Positions 1 through 7,576 of a stretch of 64,000 nt of DNA are shown here, in pieces; position 1 is the stretch's first letter, and every line of letters begins with the position of its first letter. This DNA comes from Polyangium mundeleinium. Lineage in GTDB: Bacteria > Myxococcota_A > Polyangia > Polyangiales > Polyangiaceae. A program made the translations under genes and the position numbers. The stretch is taken from positions 8,278,501-8,342,500 of the forward strand of contig NZ_JAQNDO010000001.1 of NCBI RefSeq assembly GCF_028369105.1, given 5' to 3'. The notes under the pieces were generated by a model. It was given only the letters and a program-made list of their open reading frames with translations. It was not told the DNA's origin and did not search any database.

Positions 1-98
1 TCTCGAGCTCGGCGGACAACGTCGATTGTGACGTCGCGAGCTCGCGGCCGCGCGACGCCGCGGAGGCGAACACGGGCTTCCGATGCTGCGCCGATTGA
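1..98 (+). CDS. C-terminal end of a SUMF1-fold protein (5' truncated by window)
   Basis: Only the last 31 codons are present, read in the frame beginning at base 3 and ending at TGA 96-98. The visible peptide ends NTGFRCCAD and closely parallels the C-terminus of the next gene, which has NTGFRCC followed by TGGS, so this is a tandem paralogue of the SUMF1 (formylglycine-generating-enzyme-like, C-type-lectin fold) family. Its stop lies inside the next gene, a 16-nt overlap that suggests one transcript. Nothing can be said about its N-terminus. Confidence 0.72.
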   Translation, partial: SSSADNVDCDVASSRPRDAAEANTGFRCCAD

Positions 99-886
99 TC
101 CTCGCCGCCTCGGCGCTCGGGCTCGTCGCCGCGGCCCTTGGCTGCGAGGGCGGAACGGAAGCGAGCGGCGGGACGACGGGCACGTTCGTCGACGACGCGG
201 GCGCCTTGACGTGCCCGGACGTACCCGGGACGCCGCCCATGATCGCGCTCGGCGGCTGGGACGGCCGGGCGTATTGCATCGACACGATCGAGGTGACGAA
301 CGCACATTATGCCGCGTGGCTGGAGACGTCTCCAGACACGAGCGGACAGCGCCCCGATTGCGCCGGGAATGCGACGTTCGTGCCTTCGTCAGGGGCGCCG
401 CCGAAGAACGACTATCCCGTGGTGAATGTCGATTTCTGCGACGCGGTCGCCTTCTGCGCGGCCTTCGGCAAGCGCCTCTGCGGGCGCATCACCGGCGGGC
501 CCACGCCTTATTTCGGGCACGACGACCCCGCGCAGAGCCAGTGGCACAGCGCCTGCACGCACGGCGGTGAGATGCCCTTCCCGTACGGCTCGACCTACGA
601 TCCGAATGCGTGCAATGGCGGCGATGCCAAATACGGAGCCCCCCTCGTCGCGTTCGTGCTCCCGGGCTGCGGGGGCGGTTCGGAGGGGCTCGTCGACATG
701 AGCGGCAACGTATGGGAATGGGAAGACGCGTGTATTCAGGGCGACGGCGGCGTCCCCGAATGCCGGCGGCGCGGCGGATCGTTTTCGAGCTCGGCGAAAT
801 ACATGAGCTGCGACGCGAGGAGCTCTCGGCCCATCGATGCGGCCGAGGACAACACGGGCTTCCGTTGCTGCACGGGGGGCTCGTGA
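83..886 (+). CDS. SUMF1-domain lipoprotein (FGE-sulfatase-like fold)
   Basis: 267 aa. The N-terminus MLRRLILAASALGLVAAALGC is a signal peptide with a lipobox (AALGC), so the protein is probably membrane-anchored outside the cytoplasm. The body is a SUMF1 domain: a GGWDGRAYCIDTIEVTNAHY opening, KRLCGRITGG, the hallmark SGNVWEWEDAC near residue 212, and GFRCC at the end. True formylglycine-generating enzymes carry two active-site cysteines after the GGS(F/W) segment; here that stretch reads GGSFSSSAKYMSC, so catalysis is doubtful and a binding or structural role is more likely. It follows a truncated paralogue and its TGA overlaps the next gene's GTG, indicating translational coupling. Confidence 0.85.
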   Translation: MLRRLILAASALGLVAAALGCEGGTEASGGTTGTFVDDAGALTCPDVPGTPPMIALGGWDGRAYCIDTIEVTNAHYAAWLETSPDTSGQRPDCAGNATFVPSSGAPPKNDYPVVNVDFCDAVAFCAAFGKRLCGRITGGPTPYFGHDDPAQSQWHSACTHGGEMPFPYGSTYDPNACNGGDAKYGAPLVAFVLPGCGGGSEGLVDMSGNVWEWEDACIQGDGGVPECRRRGGSFSSSAKYMSCDARSSRPIDAAEDNTGFRCCTGGS

Positions 887-1875
887 ACCGGGCCGCCCTT
901 CCGATCGTCCTTGCCTGTGTCGCCGGGTGTGGCGGCGGAGGAGGGAGCCTGCCTCCACACGCATGGGCCACGCGGCCCGCGCCACCTCCCGCGACGCAAG
1001 GCGAGCGGACGAACACGGGGTCGAGCGACGCGGAGGACGACGACAAGTCCGCCTGGCGGCCCGGTCGATTCATGACGCAGGCCGTCGGGCTCGTGACGGG
1101 CGCCGCGCAACGATTCGAGCGGCAATCACGCTTCGGCTTCGACGAGGACGCCTCCTGCGTGCTCGGCGCATTCCTCGAAAATGGCCGCGAGGTGTCGGTC
1201 ACGCGCCCGCTCCGGGCCGGGGTGCGTTACGTGATTCTCGGCGGCGGCTCGGACGGCGTCGAGGATCTCGATCTCGCCGTGGAGAGCCCCGAAGGCAAGG
1301 TCATCGCGGCCGATACGATGGACGACGCGCAGCCGGTCGTCGAGCTCACGCCGCCCGTGGACGGCAAATACCGCATTCGCCTGGCGAACGCGAGAAAAGG
1401 CGAAGGCGGCGGGTTCGGCGTCGTCGCCATCATGCGGGAGGGCGGCCAGTCGATCTCGGTGCGTCGTTTCGTCGACTCGTTCGGCCAGACCCTCTCGAAC
1501 GCGGCGCGCGCCTCGCACCTCGTCGCGCGGAAGATGGAGGGCTCGCAGGGCCTCGCGTTCCACGCCGACGGCGAGTGGTCGTTCTTCGGGACGATCCTCG
1601 CCGAGGAAGAGGGCATCCAGACGGGCGGGCTCGAGCTCGAAGCGCCGCTCAGCGTGGTCCTCGCGGGCGCCGATGGTCGGACCGATGACATCAATCTGGA
1701 GGTCCTCGACGTGACGACGAACGAGATCGCCGGCCGCGACGAGGCCGAGGACGCGTCGCCCGTCGTCGCGCTCAAACCCACGAAAGGGCACACGTACAAG
1801 GTCTCGGTGACGAACGTGAAGGGCCGTGGGCCCTCGCTCGTGGCGATGCTCATCCTCGACCTCGACGTCCCGTGA
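883..1875 (+). CDS. two-repeat lipoprotein, PPC-like beta domains
   Basis: 330 aa from the GTG at 883, which overlaps the previous stop (GTGA). This start gives a lipoprotein signal, MNRAALPIVLACVAGC, followed by a Gly/Pro-rich linker. Two related beta-rich segments follow, roughly residues 95-190 and 225-330: each has a V-x-L-x-GG/GAD core, then D(L/I)(D/N)L.V, an acidic DxAxPVV segment, and Y(R/K)(I/V).(L/V).N. This resembles bacterial pre-peptidase C-terminal domains, usually accessory domains of secreted proteins. No catalytic motif is visible. The internal duplication and PPC-like assignment come from reading the sequence, not from a profile search. Confidence 0.75.
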   Translation: MNRAALPIVLACVAGCGGGGGSLPPHAWATRPAPPPATQGERTNTGSSDAEDDDKSAWRPGRFMTQAVGLVTGAAQRFERQSRFGFDEDASCVLGAFLENGREVSVTRPLRAGVRYVILGGGSDGVEDLDLAVESPEGKVIAADTMDDAQPVVELTPPVDGKYRIRLANARKGEGGGFGVVAIMREGGQSISVRRFVDSFGQTLSNAARASHLVARKMEGSQGLAFHADGEWSFFGTILAEEEGIQTGGLELEAPLSVVLAGADGRTDDINLEVLDVTTNEIAGRDEAEDASPVVALKPTKGHTYKVSVTNVKGRGPSLVAMLILDLDVP

Positions 1876-1957
1876 CGAGCGGCGCGGCTCGGGGTATAGC
1901 TTGCCCCGCCGTGGCGCCGGGAAGACGACCGCGCCGCCCACGCGTCTGACGTGCCGC

Positions 1958-3100
1958 ATGTCGCCCCTGCTCGTTTCTTTGATCCGCCGCGCCGCTCCGG
2001 CGCTCCTCGCCTCGGCCCTCGCCGCGTGCTCGTCCCCCGAGACCAGCGAGAACGACGTCGCCCCAGGCGCCTCGTCGCTCCCCTCCCCGTCCGCTTCGGC
2101 CGCCGCGCCTGCGCCGGGCGTCAAGGAGCCCGAGCCGCCGCCCGCGCCGAAGGTATTCGCGCCCCTGCCGCCGCTGCCGGAGGAAGAGCTGTATCCGGAC
2201 ACGATCGAGGAGCAACGTGAGGCGCTCTTCCGGCGCATGGTGTCGATGCTCCACGTCACGGACGAGCAAATGGCGGCGGTGCGCGCCATTTTCGAGCGCT
2301 CGCCGGTGCTCGGCCAGGGCAATCCCAAGGTCACGAAACACCCGATGACCCGCAAGGAATGCCGCGAGGCGCGGAACACGGCCGGGGGATTCGAGCAGGA
2401 CGAACCGGCCTGCAGCGCGCCGTTCATGACGCCAATCTACGACGCGCTCGCGGGCGAAAAGGAGGCGGACGCGCGCGTCTGCATCGATCGGTACGAATTC
2501 CCTGGTATCCCGTGCGAGCACCCGGTCACGGGCCCGACCGCAAAGGAGGCGGCCGAGCTCTGCTCGGCAATCGGCAAGCGGCTCTGCGACGCCCACGAAT
2601 GGGAGGGCGCGTGTGCCGGGGCCGTCCACGCGCCGGAGCAGGAGTATTCGTTCGGCAAGGCGCGCAAAGAATCGAAGGATCTGCACAACCGAGATCGAGA
2701 GATCGTCTGGGCGTACGGTCGCGGGAAGGACCATTCGAAGTGCGCGACGAAGAGCCGCAAGACGAAAGGGTGCACGTCGAGCGGATGGAAGCGTTGCGGG
2801 ACGAACACGTTCCCGGCCGGCTCGTTCCCGGAGTGCAAGAGCCCGTTCGGCGTGTACGATCAGCATGGAAACGTGGCTGAGCACATGAACTTGCCACTCC
2901 GCCCCGAAGAGATGACGAGCCGCGGGGGCACGGGACAGACCGAGATGAAAGGGAGCTGGTTCATCTTCTCGGACTTCGAGGCCCACCCGGACGATTGCCG
3001 GTGGCGCGCGCCCGACTGGCACGGGACCCGCGTGACGGATCCCAACAGCCACGGCAATTACCATCTCGGTTTCCGTTGCTGCAAATCGGTCGGGAAATGA
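1958..3100 (+). CDS. SUMF1-like lipoprotein
   Basis: 380 aa starting at MSPLLVSLIRRAAPALL; the signal ends at ALAACSS, a lipobox cysteine. Frame upstream of this ATG is open but gives no signal peptide, so this start is preferred. After a Pro/Ala-rich spacer the protein has an N-terminal helical region and then a SUMF1-like domain: RVCIDRYEFPGIP, KRLCDAHEWEGAC, VYDQHGNVAEHM (the SGNVWEW position) and a final LGFRCCKS. A longer insertion with DPNSHGNYH precedes the end. FGE catalytic cysteines are not evident. The sequence ggggtatagc about 65 bases upstream could hold a promoter -10. Confidence 0.82.
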   Translation: MSPLLVSLIRRAAPALLASALAACSSPETSENDVAPGASSLPSPSASAAAPAPGVKEPEPPPAPKVFAPLPPLPEEELYPDTIEEQREALFRRMVSMLHVTDEQMAAVRAIFERSPVLGQGNPKVTKHPMTRKECREARNTAGGFEQDEPACSAPFMTPIYDALAGEKEADARVCIDRYEFPGIPCEHPVTGPTAKEAAELCSAIGKRLCDAHEWEGACAGAVHAPEQEYSFGKARKESKDLHNRDREIVWAYGRGKDHSKCATKSRKTKGCTSSGWKRCGTNTFPAGSFPECKSPFGVYDQHGNVAEHMNLPLRPEEMTSRGGTGQTEMKGSWFIFSDFEAHPDDCRWRAPDWHGTRVTDPNSHGNYHLGFRCCKSVGK

Positions 3101-3127
3101 CCGAGCGGCCGTGCTATAGCCCACAAC

Positions 3128-3817
3128 ATGCGCATCGTGATCACTGGAGCGAACCGAGGCATCGGCCTGGAGCTCGCCCGTAGGTATCTGGAGCGGGGCG
3201 ACCACGTGGACGCCGGCGTCCGAAACCCCGAAACCGCCCGCGAGCTCGTCGCGCTCGGAAAAGACGCGGGCGGGCGGCTGCGCGTCTTCGCCTGCGACGT
3301 CGCGGACGATACGAGCGTGCGCGCGTTCGCCGCCGCGATCGGCGACGTGGTGGTGGACGTGCTCATCAACAACGCGGGCGTCATGGGCAAATGGCTCTCG
3401 CTCGCGGACCTCGATTTCGCGGACGTGACGCGGACCTTCGATACGAACGCCGTGGGGTCGCTGCGCGTCGCGTCAGCACTGCTCCCGCACCTCCGGCGAA
3501 GCTCGGTGCGCAAGGTCGTGAACATGTCGAGCCGCATGGGCTCCATCGCCGAGAACACGGATGGCGGGGCGTACGCCTATCGCATGTCGAAGGCGGCGCT
3601 GAACATGGCGACCAAGTCGATGTCCATCGACCTCCGCGGCGAGGATTTCACGGTGATCTCCCTCCACCCCGACTGGGTGAAGACCGATATGGGCGGGCCG
3701 AACGCGCCGACGTCCGTCGAGGCGTCGGTGGCCGGCATCGTCGCGCTCGTCGATCGCCTCTCCCGCGCCGATTCGGGCGGCTTCTTTCATTTCCGCGGCG
3801 ATACGATTCCCTGGTGA
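3128..3817 (+). CDS. SDR-family NAD(P)-dependent oxidoreductase
   Basis: 229 aa classical short-chain dehydrogenase/reductase. The N-terminal Rossmann motif is TGANRGIG (residues 7-14), followed by CDVADD, the NNAG motif, and the active site with MSSRMGS and YRMSK (YxxxK). All catalytic Ser/Tyr/Lys positions are present, so it should reduce or oxidise a small substrate with NAD(P)H. The overall pattern resembles the C-factor/CsgA-like subgroup of myxobacteria, but the substrate cannot be assigned from sequence. It begins 27 bases after the lipoprotein gene, and its TGA abuts the stop of the convergent next gene. A tatagc box 10-15 bases before the ATG may be a -10. Confidence 0.9.
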   Translation: MRIVITGANRGIGLELARRYLERGDHVDAGVRNPETARELVALGKDAGGRLRVFACDVADDTSVRAFAAAIGDVVVDVLINNAGVMGKWLSLADLDFADVTRTFDTNAVGSLRVASALLPHLRRSSVRKVVNMSSRMGSIAENTDGGAYAYRMSKAALNMATKSMSIDLRGEDFTVISLHPDWVKTDMGGPNAPTSVEASVAGIVALVDRLSRADSGGFFHFRGDTIPW

Positions 3818-6784
3818 TCACTCCGGGGCGGCGCCCGTGAACAGATCCAGGAGCGTGACATCCACGCTCGCCGCGACGCCGAACTGCAAGGCGTGCGCGC
3901 CCGGCATGCTGAGCCCGGACTCCCACGCGCGGAGCCCAGGCCGGAAGACGCCATACACGCCGAGATTGAAGGGGCTGTCGAACAGGCCCGCGCGCAGGTA
4001 CACGCCGGGCGAGAGCAACGTGAGGACCTGCGCCCCGGGCAAACGGCCGTTCTGCGCGACGTCGTATTGCAGGTAGGCCGCCGGATCGATCAACGAGACG
4101 AACGCGCCGAGGTTGTAATCGCCGCGCCCGGTCGCGAAATCGAGGCCGATCGGCATGGTCAGGGTCGGCGCGACGAAGTGGGGCACGCTCCCGCGCTCGG
4201 TGGTGGTTCCGTAGGTGCCGAAGCGCAGCTCGCCGCCGACGAACATGCCGGGGAACGCGCCGAGCGAAATCGTGGTGACGCCGGGCAGGTTTTTCCGTCG
4301 CCAGCCGCCGATGGGCATGGCAGCCGCGTCGAGGGCCTCGGCGATCCGCGCAGGGTCGGACTCGAAGGCAATGGTCGCAAAGAGGCCGCTGTGGCGTGCA
4401 ATGGCATCGAGGGGTCGGCACGGCCCCTTCCCCGCGGCGCAGAGCTTTTTGCATGCCTCGTCCGTGCACATGCGCGTGAGGTCGGCGCGCGCGGCCGCGA
4501 CGACCCGCGCGACGACCCTGCCCCAGTCCTCGGCGAGCGCCGCCTCGAGGGTCTCGAGGCTCGCCGCGAGGCGCAAAAGCTCGACCCGCGCCGCGGCGAA
4601 GATCGGCGTGATCTCGCCGGGCGAGCAGGTCGCGGCCTTGCAGAGGCCCGGGAACGAGACGGCCTCGGAGAACTGCTCGCCGGCCGCGACGAAGGCGACG
4701 GCGAGATCGAGCGACGCGCGGGCGAGGACGACCGCGGCGCGCTGGAGCGCGATGGAATGGGTTTGGCTGGCCAATCGTGAGGTGTCGCGGGCGTAGCCTT
4801 CAAGGGCCCGCACGATCTCGCCGATCTTCTTTCCGTCGACGTCGACGCCGATCTGAAGGGCCGGCGGGCTCACGAGCTTGGGATCGAGCGGCGCGCGCAG
4901 CGCCTCGGCGGCGGCGCGGTAGGCCTCGAACGCCGTGAGCACGGCGCTCCAGCGGGTGCCGATCTCGGCCGCGGGAAACCGCACGAAATTCGACCACCGC
5001 ACGATCGTCGAGAGTTTTTCGAGGGGCGCGGTGGCTTCGAGCGTCGAAAGGAGCGCGGCATCGACGTCCCCGGCGACGGCCGGGTTTTTCTGGTGGCATG
5101 CGCGGGATCCGGTCGCGTCGGGGCGTTCGGAGAATGCGGGGCAATCGTTCCGGGAAAAACCCCGGCCGACGAGGGTGAAACACGCGGGGGACGTGGTGAG
5201 CGCGGCGAGCAGGAGCGCCTCGGTCTCCTCGGCCCGGCCGGGCCGGGTTTGGCGGACGAGCTCGCCGTACTCCTGGAAGACATGCGGGAGAGAAGCGGCG
5301 CAGGCCGCGATTTCGAGGCGCTGGCTGAAGAGGCGCCGGGGCCCGCCGCGCAGGACACGATATCCGTTCGCGCCGTCGAGCTCGTCGCCGAAATGGGAGA
5401 GGCTCAGGGCCGCATTCGCGCCGGTCGAGAGGTCCGAGACGAGCTTCGACGCAGCCCCGCGCAGCCGCACTTCCGCGCCGCAAGCGAGCCGCCGCTGGAC
5501 GCGGGTCTCGCAGGTGAAACGATCGGCGTCGGTGGCTTCGCAGACACCTGGGGCCGAGGCGTCCTCGGCACACGCGAAAAGGGTGCCGCCGAGGTTCACG
5601 TCCGCCCACAACGAGGCGCCGATGCCGAGGCCGAGCGCGACGCCGGGCCAGCTCTTCACGTCGGAGGCGACGGCGCCCCGGAGCGCGCCGAGCAGGCTCT
5701 CGCCGCCGCCATATTGCGCAAAATCGAGGCGGCGCGTGGAGAGCGCGCAGGTCGTGGGCAACCAGAAACCGCGAATCTCCCGGTAGGAATCACCCTGCGC
5801 GCCGGAGGGCGTCATCGCGGGGCCACAAGCGTCTTCGTGCAATCGCTCGAGGAACCACACGAGCGCCTCACGCCGGGCTCGGTCGCCCACGAAGCTCGCG
5901 AGCGCGCGGACGCCGACGTCGAGCGTGGCAGCCGTGAACGCGGCCACTTCGAGACCGGTATGCTGCACGGTGAAGACCCGCGTCGCCGCCGCGGGGACGT
6001 CCAGAAGGGGGAATGTGCGGGCGAGGAGCGGATCGGCCTCGCCCATCTCGGCGAGGGAAAGCACGGTCCGATCCGCGAGGACGACCCGGAGCGGCTCGAA
6101 TTTGCGCGCCACGTATCGGGCGACGGCCTCGACGGAACGTTGATCCGCGATGACGGCCGCATTCGCGAGGGCGGGCGCCGAAAAGGCGCAAAGGTTGACC
6201 GGCGACGACGCCGTGTCCCCCCCGGCGCAAAGCTCGGCGCAAAGCTCGGTGCGCAGGCTGGCGAGGCTGCGCGCGGGCTCGTCGAGCCTCCCCGCGACGT
6301 CCCTCCGCGCGGCGTCTTCAATGGCCTTCCGCTCGCGTTTCACCGGCTCCAAGGCCGCGATCGTGCGCCCGTCGAAGGGCTTCGCGGCCACCTCTTGCTC
6401 GAGCTTCTTTTGCCGCGCTTCGACGGCCTCGATTCCTTTTCGCTGGGCCACGAGGCGCGCCGCGGCCTTTTCGAGCGCGGCCTTCGGATCCTCGCCCGCC
6501 GGCGCCGCGCAGGAGGCCCGCAAGACGCGGGCGAGCGACGTGAGCGATTCGACGCGGCCGACGTGGACCTGAATCGGATCTCCCGCTTCGCCCTGGGGCG
6601 CCGTCGCCATCGCGGCGGACGTCGTCACGGGAGGCGCAGCAGGCGCCGGGGTCGTGCTCGGCGCAGGCTGATCCGAGGGGACGACGACGGGCGTGACCTG
6701 TCCGGCGCCCGCGTCTCGGAGCAAGACCAAGCCCGAAAGCGCGAGCCCGAATCCGACGATCGAATGTTTGGTCCTCGTCCTCAT
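3818..6784 (-). CDS. large exported protein with C-terminal barrel-like region
   Basis: 988 aa from MRTRTKHSIVGFGLALSGL; a signal peptide ends near DAGAGQ and a Pro/Thr/Ala spacer follows. Reading could start 41 codons upstream, but that would bury the signal and overlap the neighbouring protease gene. Residues about 100-250 are rich in charged helix, including KEKAAARL-type coiled-coil character. The last 110 residues have alternating GLDFATGRGDYNLGAFVSLI and AGLFDSPFNLGVYGVFRPGL patterns typical of outer-membrane beta strands. No known enzymatic domain is recognised. It lies 19 nt downstream of the trypsin-like protease and is probably cotranscribed with it. Confidence 0.78.
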   Translation of the reverse strand: MRTRTKHSIVGFGLALSGLVLLRDAGAGQVTPVVVPSDQPAPSTTPAPAAPPVTTSAAMATAPQGEAGDPIQVHVGRVESLTSLARVLRASCAAPAGEDPKAALEKAAARLVAQRKGIEAVEARQKKLEQEVAAKPFDGRTIAALEPVKRERKAIEDAARRDVAGRLDEPARSLASLRTELCAELCAGGDTASSPVNLCAFSAPALANAAVIADQRSVEAVARYVARKFEPLRVVLADRTVLSLAEMGEADPLLARTFPLLDVPAAATRVFTVQHTGLEVAAFTAATLDVGVRALASFVGDRARREALVWFLERLHEDACGPAMTPSGAQGDSYREIRGFWLPTTCALSTRRLDFAQYGGGESLLGALRGAVASDVKSWPGVALGLGIGASLWADVNLGGTLFACAEDASAPGVCEATDADRFTCETRVQRRLACGAEVRLRGAASKLVSDLSTGANAALSLSHFGDELDGANGYRVLRGGPRRLFSQRLEIAACAASLPHVFQEYGELVRQTRPGRAEETEALLLAALTTSPACFTLVGRGFSRNDCPAFSERPDATGSRACHQKNPAVAGDVDAALLSTLEATAPLEKLSTIVRWSNFVRFPAAEIGTRWSAVLTAFEAYRAAAEALRAPLDPKLVSPPALQIGVDVDGKKIGEIVRALEGYARDTSRLASQTHSIALQRAAVVLARASLDLAVAFVAAGEQFSEAVSFPGLCKAATCSPGEITPIFAAARVELLRLAASLETLEAALAEDWGRVVARVVAAARADLTRMCTDEACKKLCAAGKGPCRPLDAIARHSGLFATIAFESDPARIAEALDAAAMPIGGWRRKNLPGVTTISLGAFPGMFVGGELRFGTYGTTTERGSVPHFVAPTLTMPIGLDFATGRGDYNLGAFVSLIDPAAYLQYDVAQNGRLPGAQVLTLLSPGVYLRAGLFDSPFNLGVYGVFRPGLRAWESGLSMPGAHALQFGVAASVDVTLLDLFTGAAPE

Positions 6785-6803
6785 GGCGTCTCTTTGCAAG
6801 CAA

Positions 6804-7445
6804 TCAAGCACAGCCCATCGCGGCTTCCATGCTGGCGAGCACCGAAGGGGCAGCGAGGGTTTGGGCCCGGCCACCTCCGTTCGGGGAAGGCCCGAGGTAA
6901 ATGCCAACGACTGCGGTGGGCTGGCCTTCGCCGACGACGGCGACCACGGGCCCGCCGCTCATACCGATGCGGCCCTGGCGATCGAGCAAGACCTTGCCCT
7001 CGCTCGGCCGCGCCCGCGCCGGCACGACCGCAGGCGGGCGCGGCGCCTCGTTGCCGAGCGGATACCCCCAGATCTGGCCCGCCACGGATGCGTCGAGCGT
7101 GGCCATGCGCAGTTCGCTCGTACACCGCGCGTTCACGCGGACGATGGCCACGTCGTCGGCCGCGACGCCGCCCGACGGATACGCGACGGCGACGGCCTCG
7201 AGCTCGACCCAGCGCCCGCCGGCGAGGACGCGGACCGAGACCTCCGCGGGCGCCGCGCCGTCCGCGAGCGCGACGACGTGCCGGGCCGTGACGATCGACG
7301 AGAGCCAGTCCGCGATGAAGAACCCGGTCCCCGACGCCGCCCAGGTCTTGCCGAAGCGCGCGCGGACCCGCACGACGGGGCGGTCGAGGCAAGGCTCGGC
7401 CGGATCCACGGCGGCAACCCGGAGCTTCTGCGCGACGAGGCTCAT
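6804..7445 (-). CDS. trypsin-like serine protease domain protein
   Basis: 213 aa from MSLVAQKLRVAAVD. It carries the chymotrypsin/trypsin-fold triad in order: His in IVTARHVV, Asp in ADDVAIVRV and Ser in GMSGGPVVAVVG. A GTGFFIADWL strand precedes the His, as in HtrA/DegP-type peptidases, but there is no PDZ domain and no clear signal peptide at the chosen start. Upstream in-frame sequence contains other Met codons, so the N-terminus is uncertain. It directly precedes the large exported protein gene and may process or regulate it; that link is inferred from adjacency only. Confidence 0.8.
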   Translation of the reverse strand: MSLVAQKLRVAAVDPAEPCLDRPVVRVRARFGKTWAASGTGFFIADWLSSIVTARHVVALADGAAPAEVSVRVLAGGRWVELEAVAVAYPSGGVAADDVAIVRVNARCTSELRMATLDASVAGQIWGYPLGNEAPRPPAVVPARARPSEGKVLLDRQGRIGMSGGPVVAVVGEGQPTAVVGIYLGPSPNGGGRAQTLAAPSVLASMEAAMGCA

Positions 7446-7576
7446 GGGCCCCACCCCCGAACGCGGGCGCCTTCCTGAGAGGGAGTGCGAAGCAAGGCGT
7501 GGAGCACGCCTCATCTTAACGCGCCTCGATGCGGAAAGCGCGTCTGCTGTGAACGGCGGTGGTGGTGGGCCGGCCT

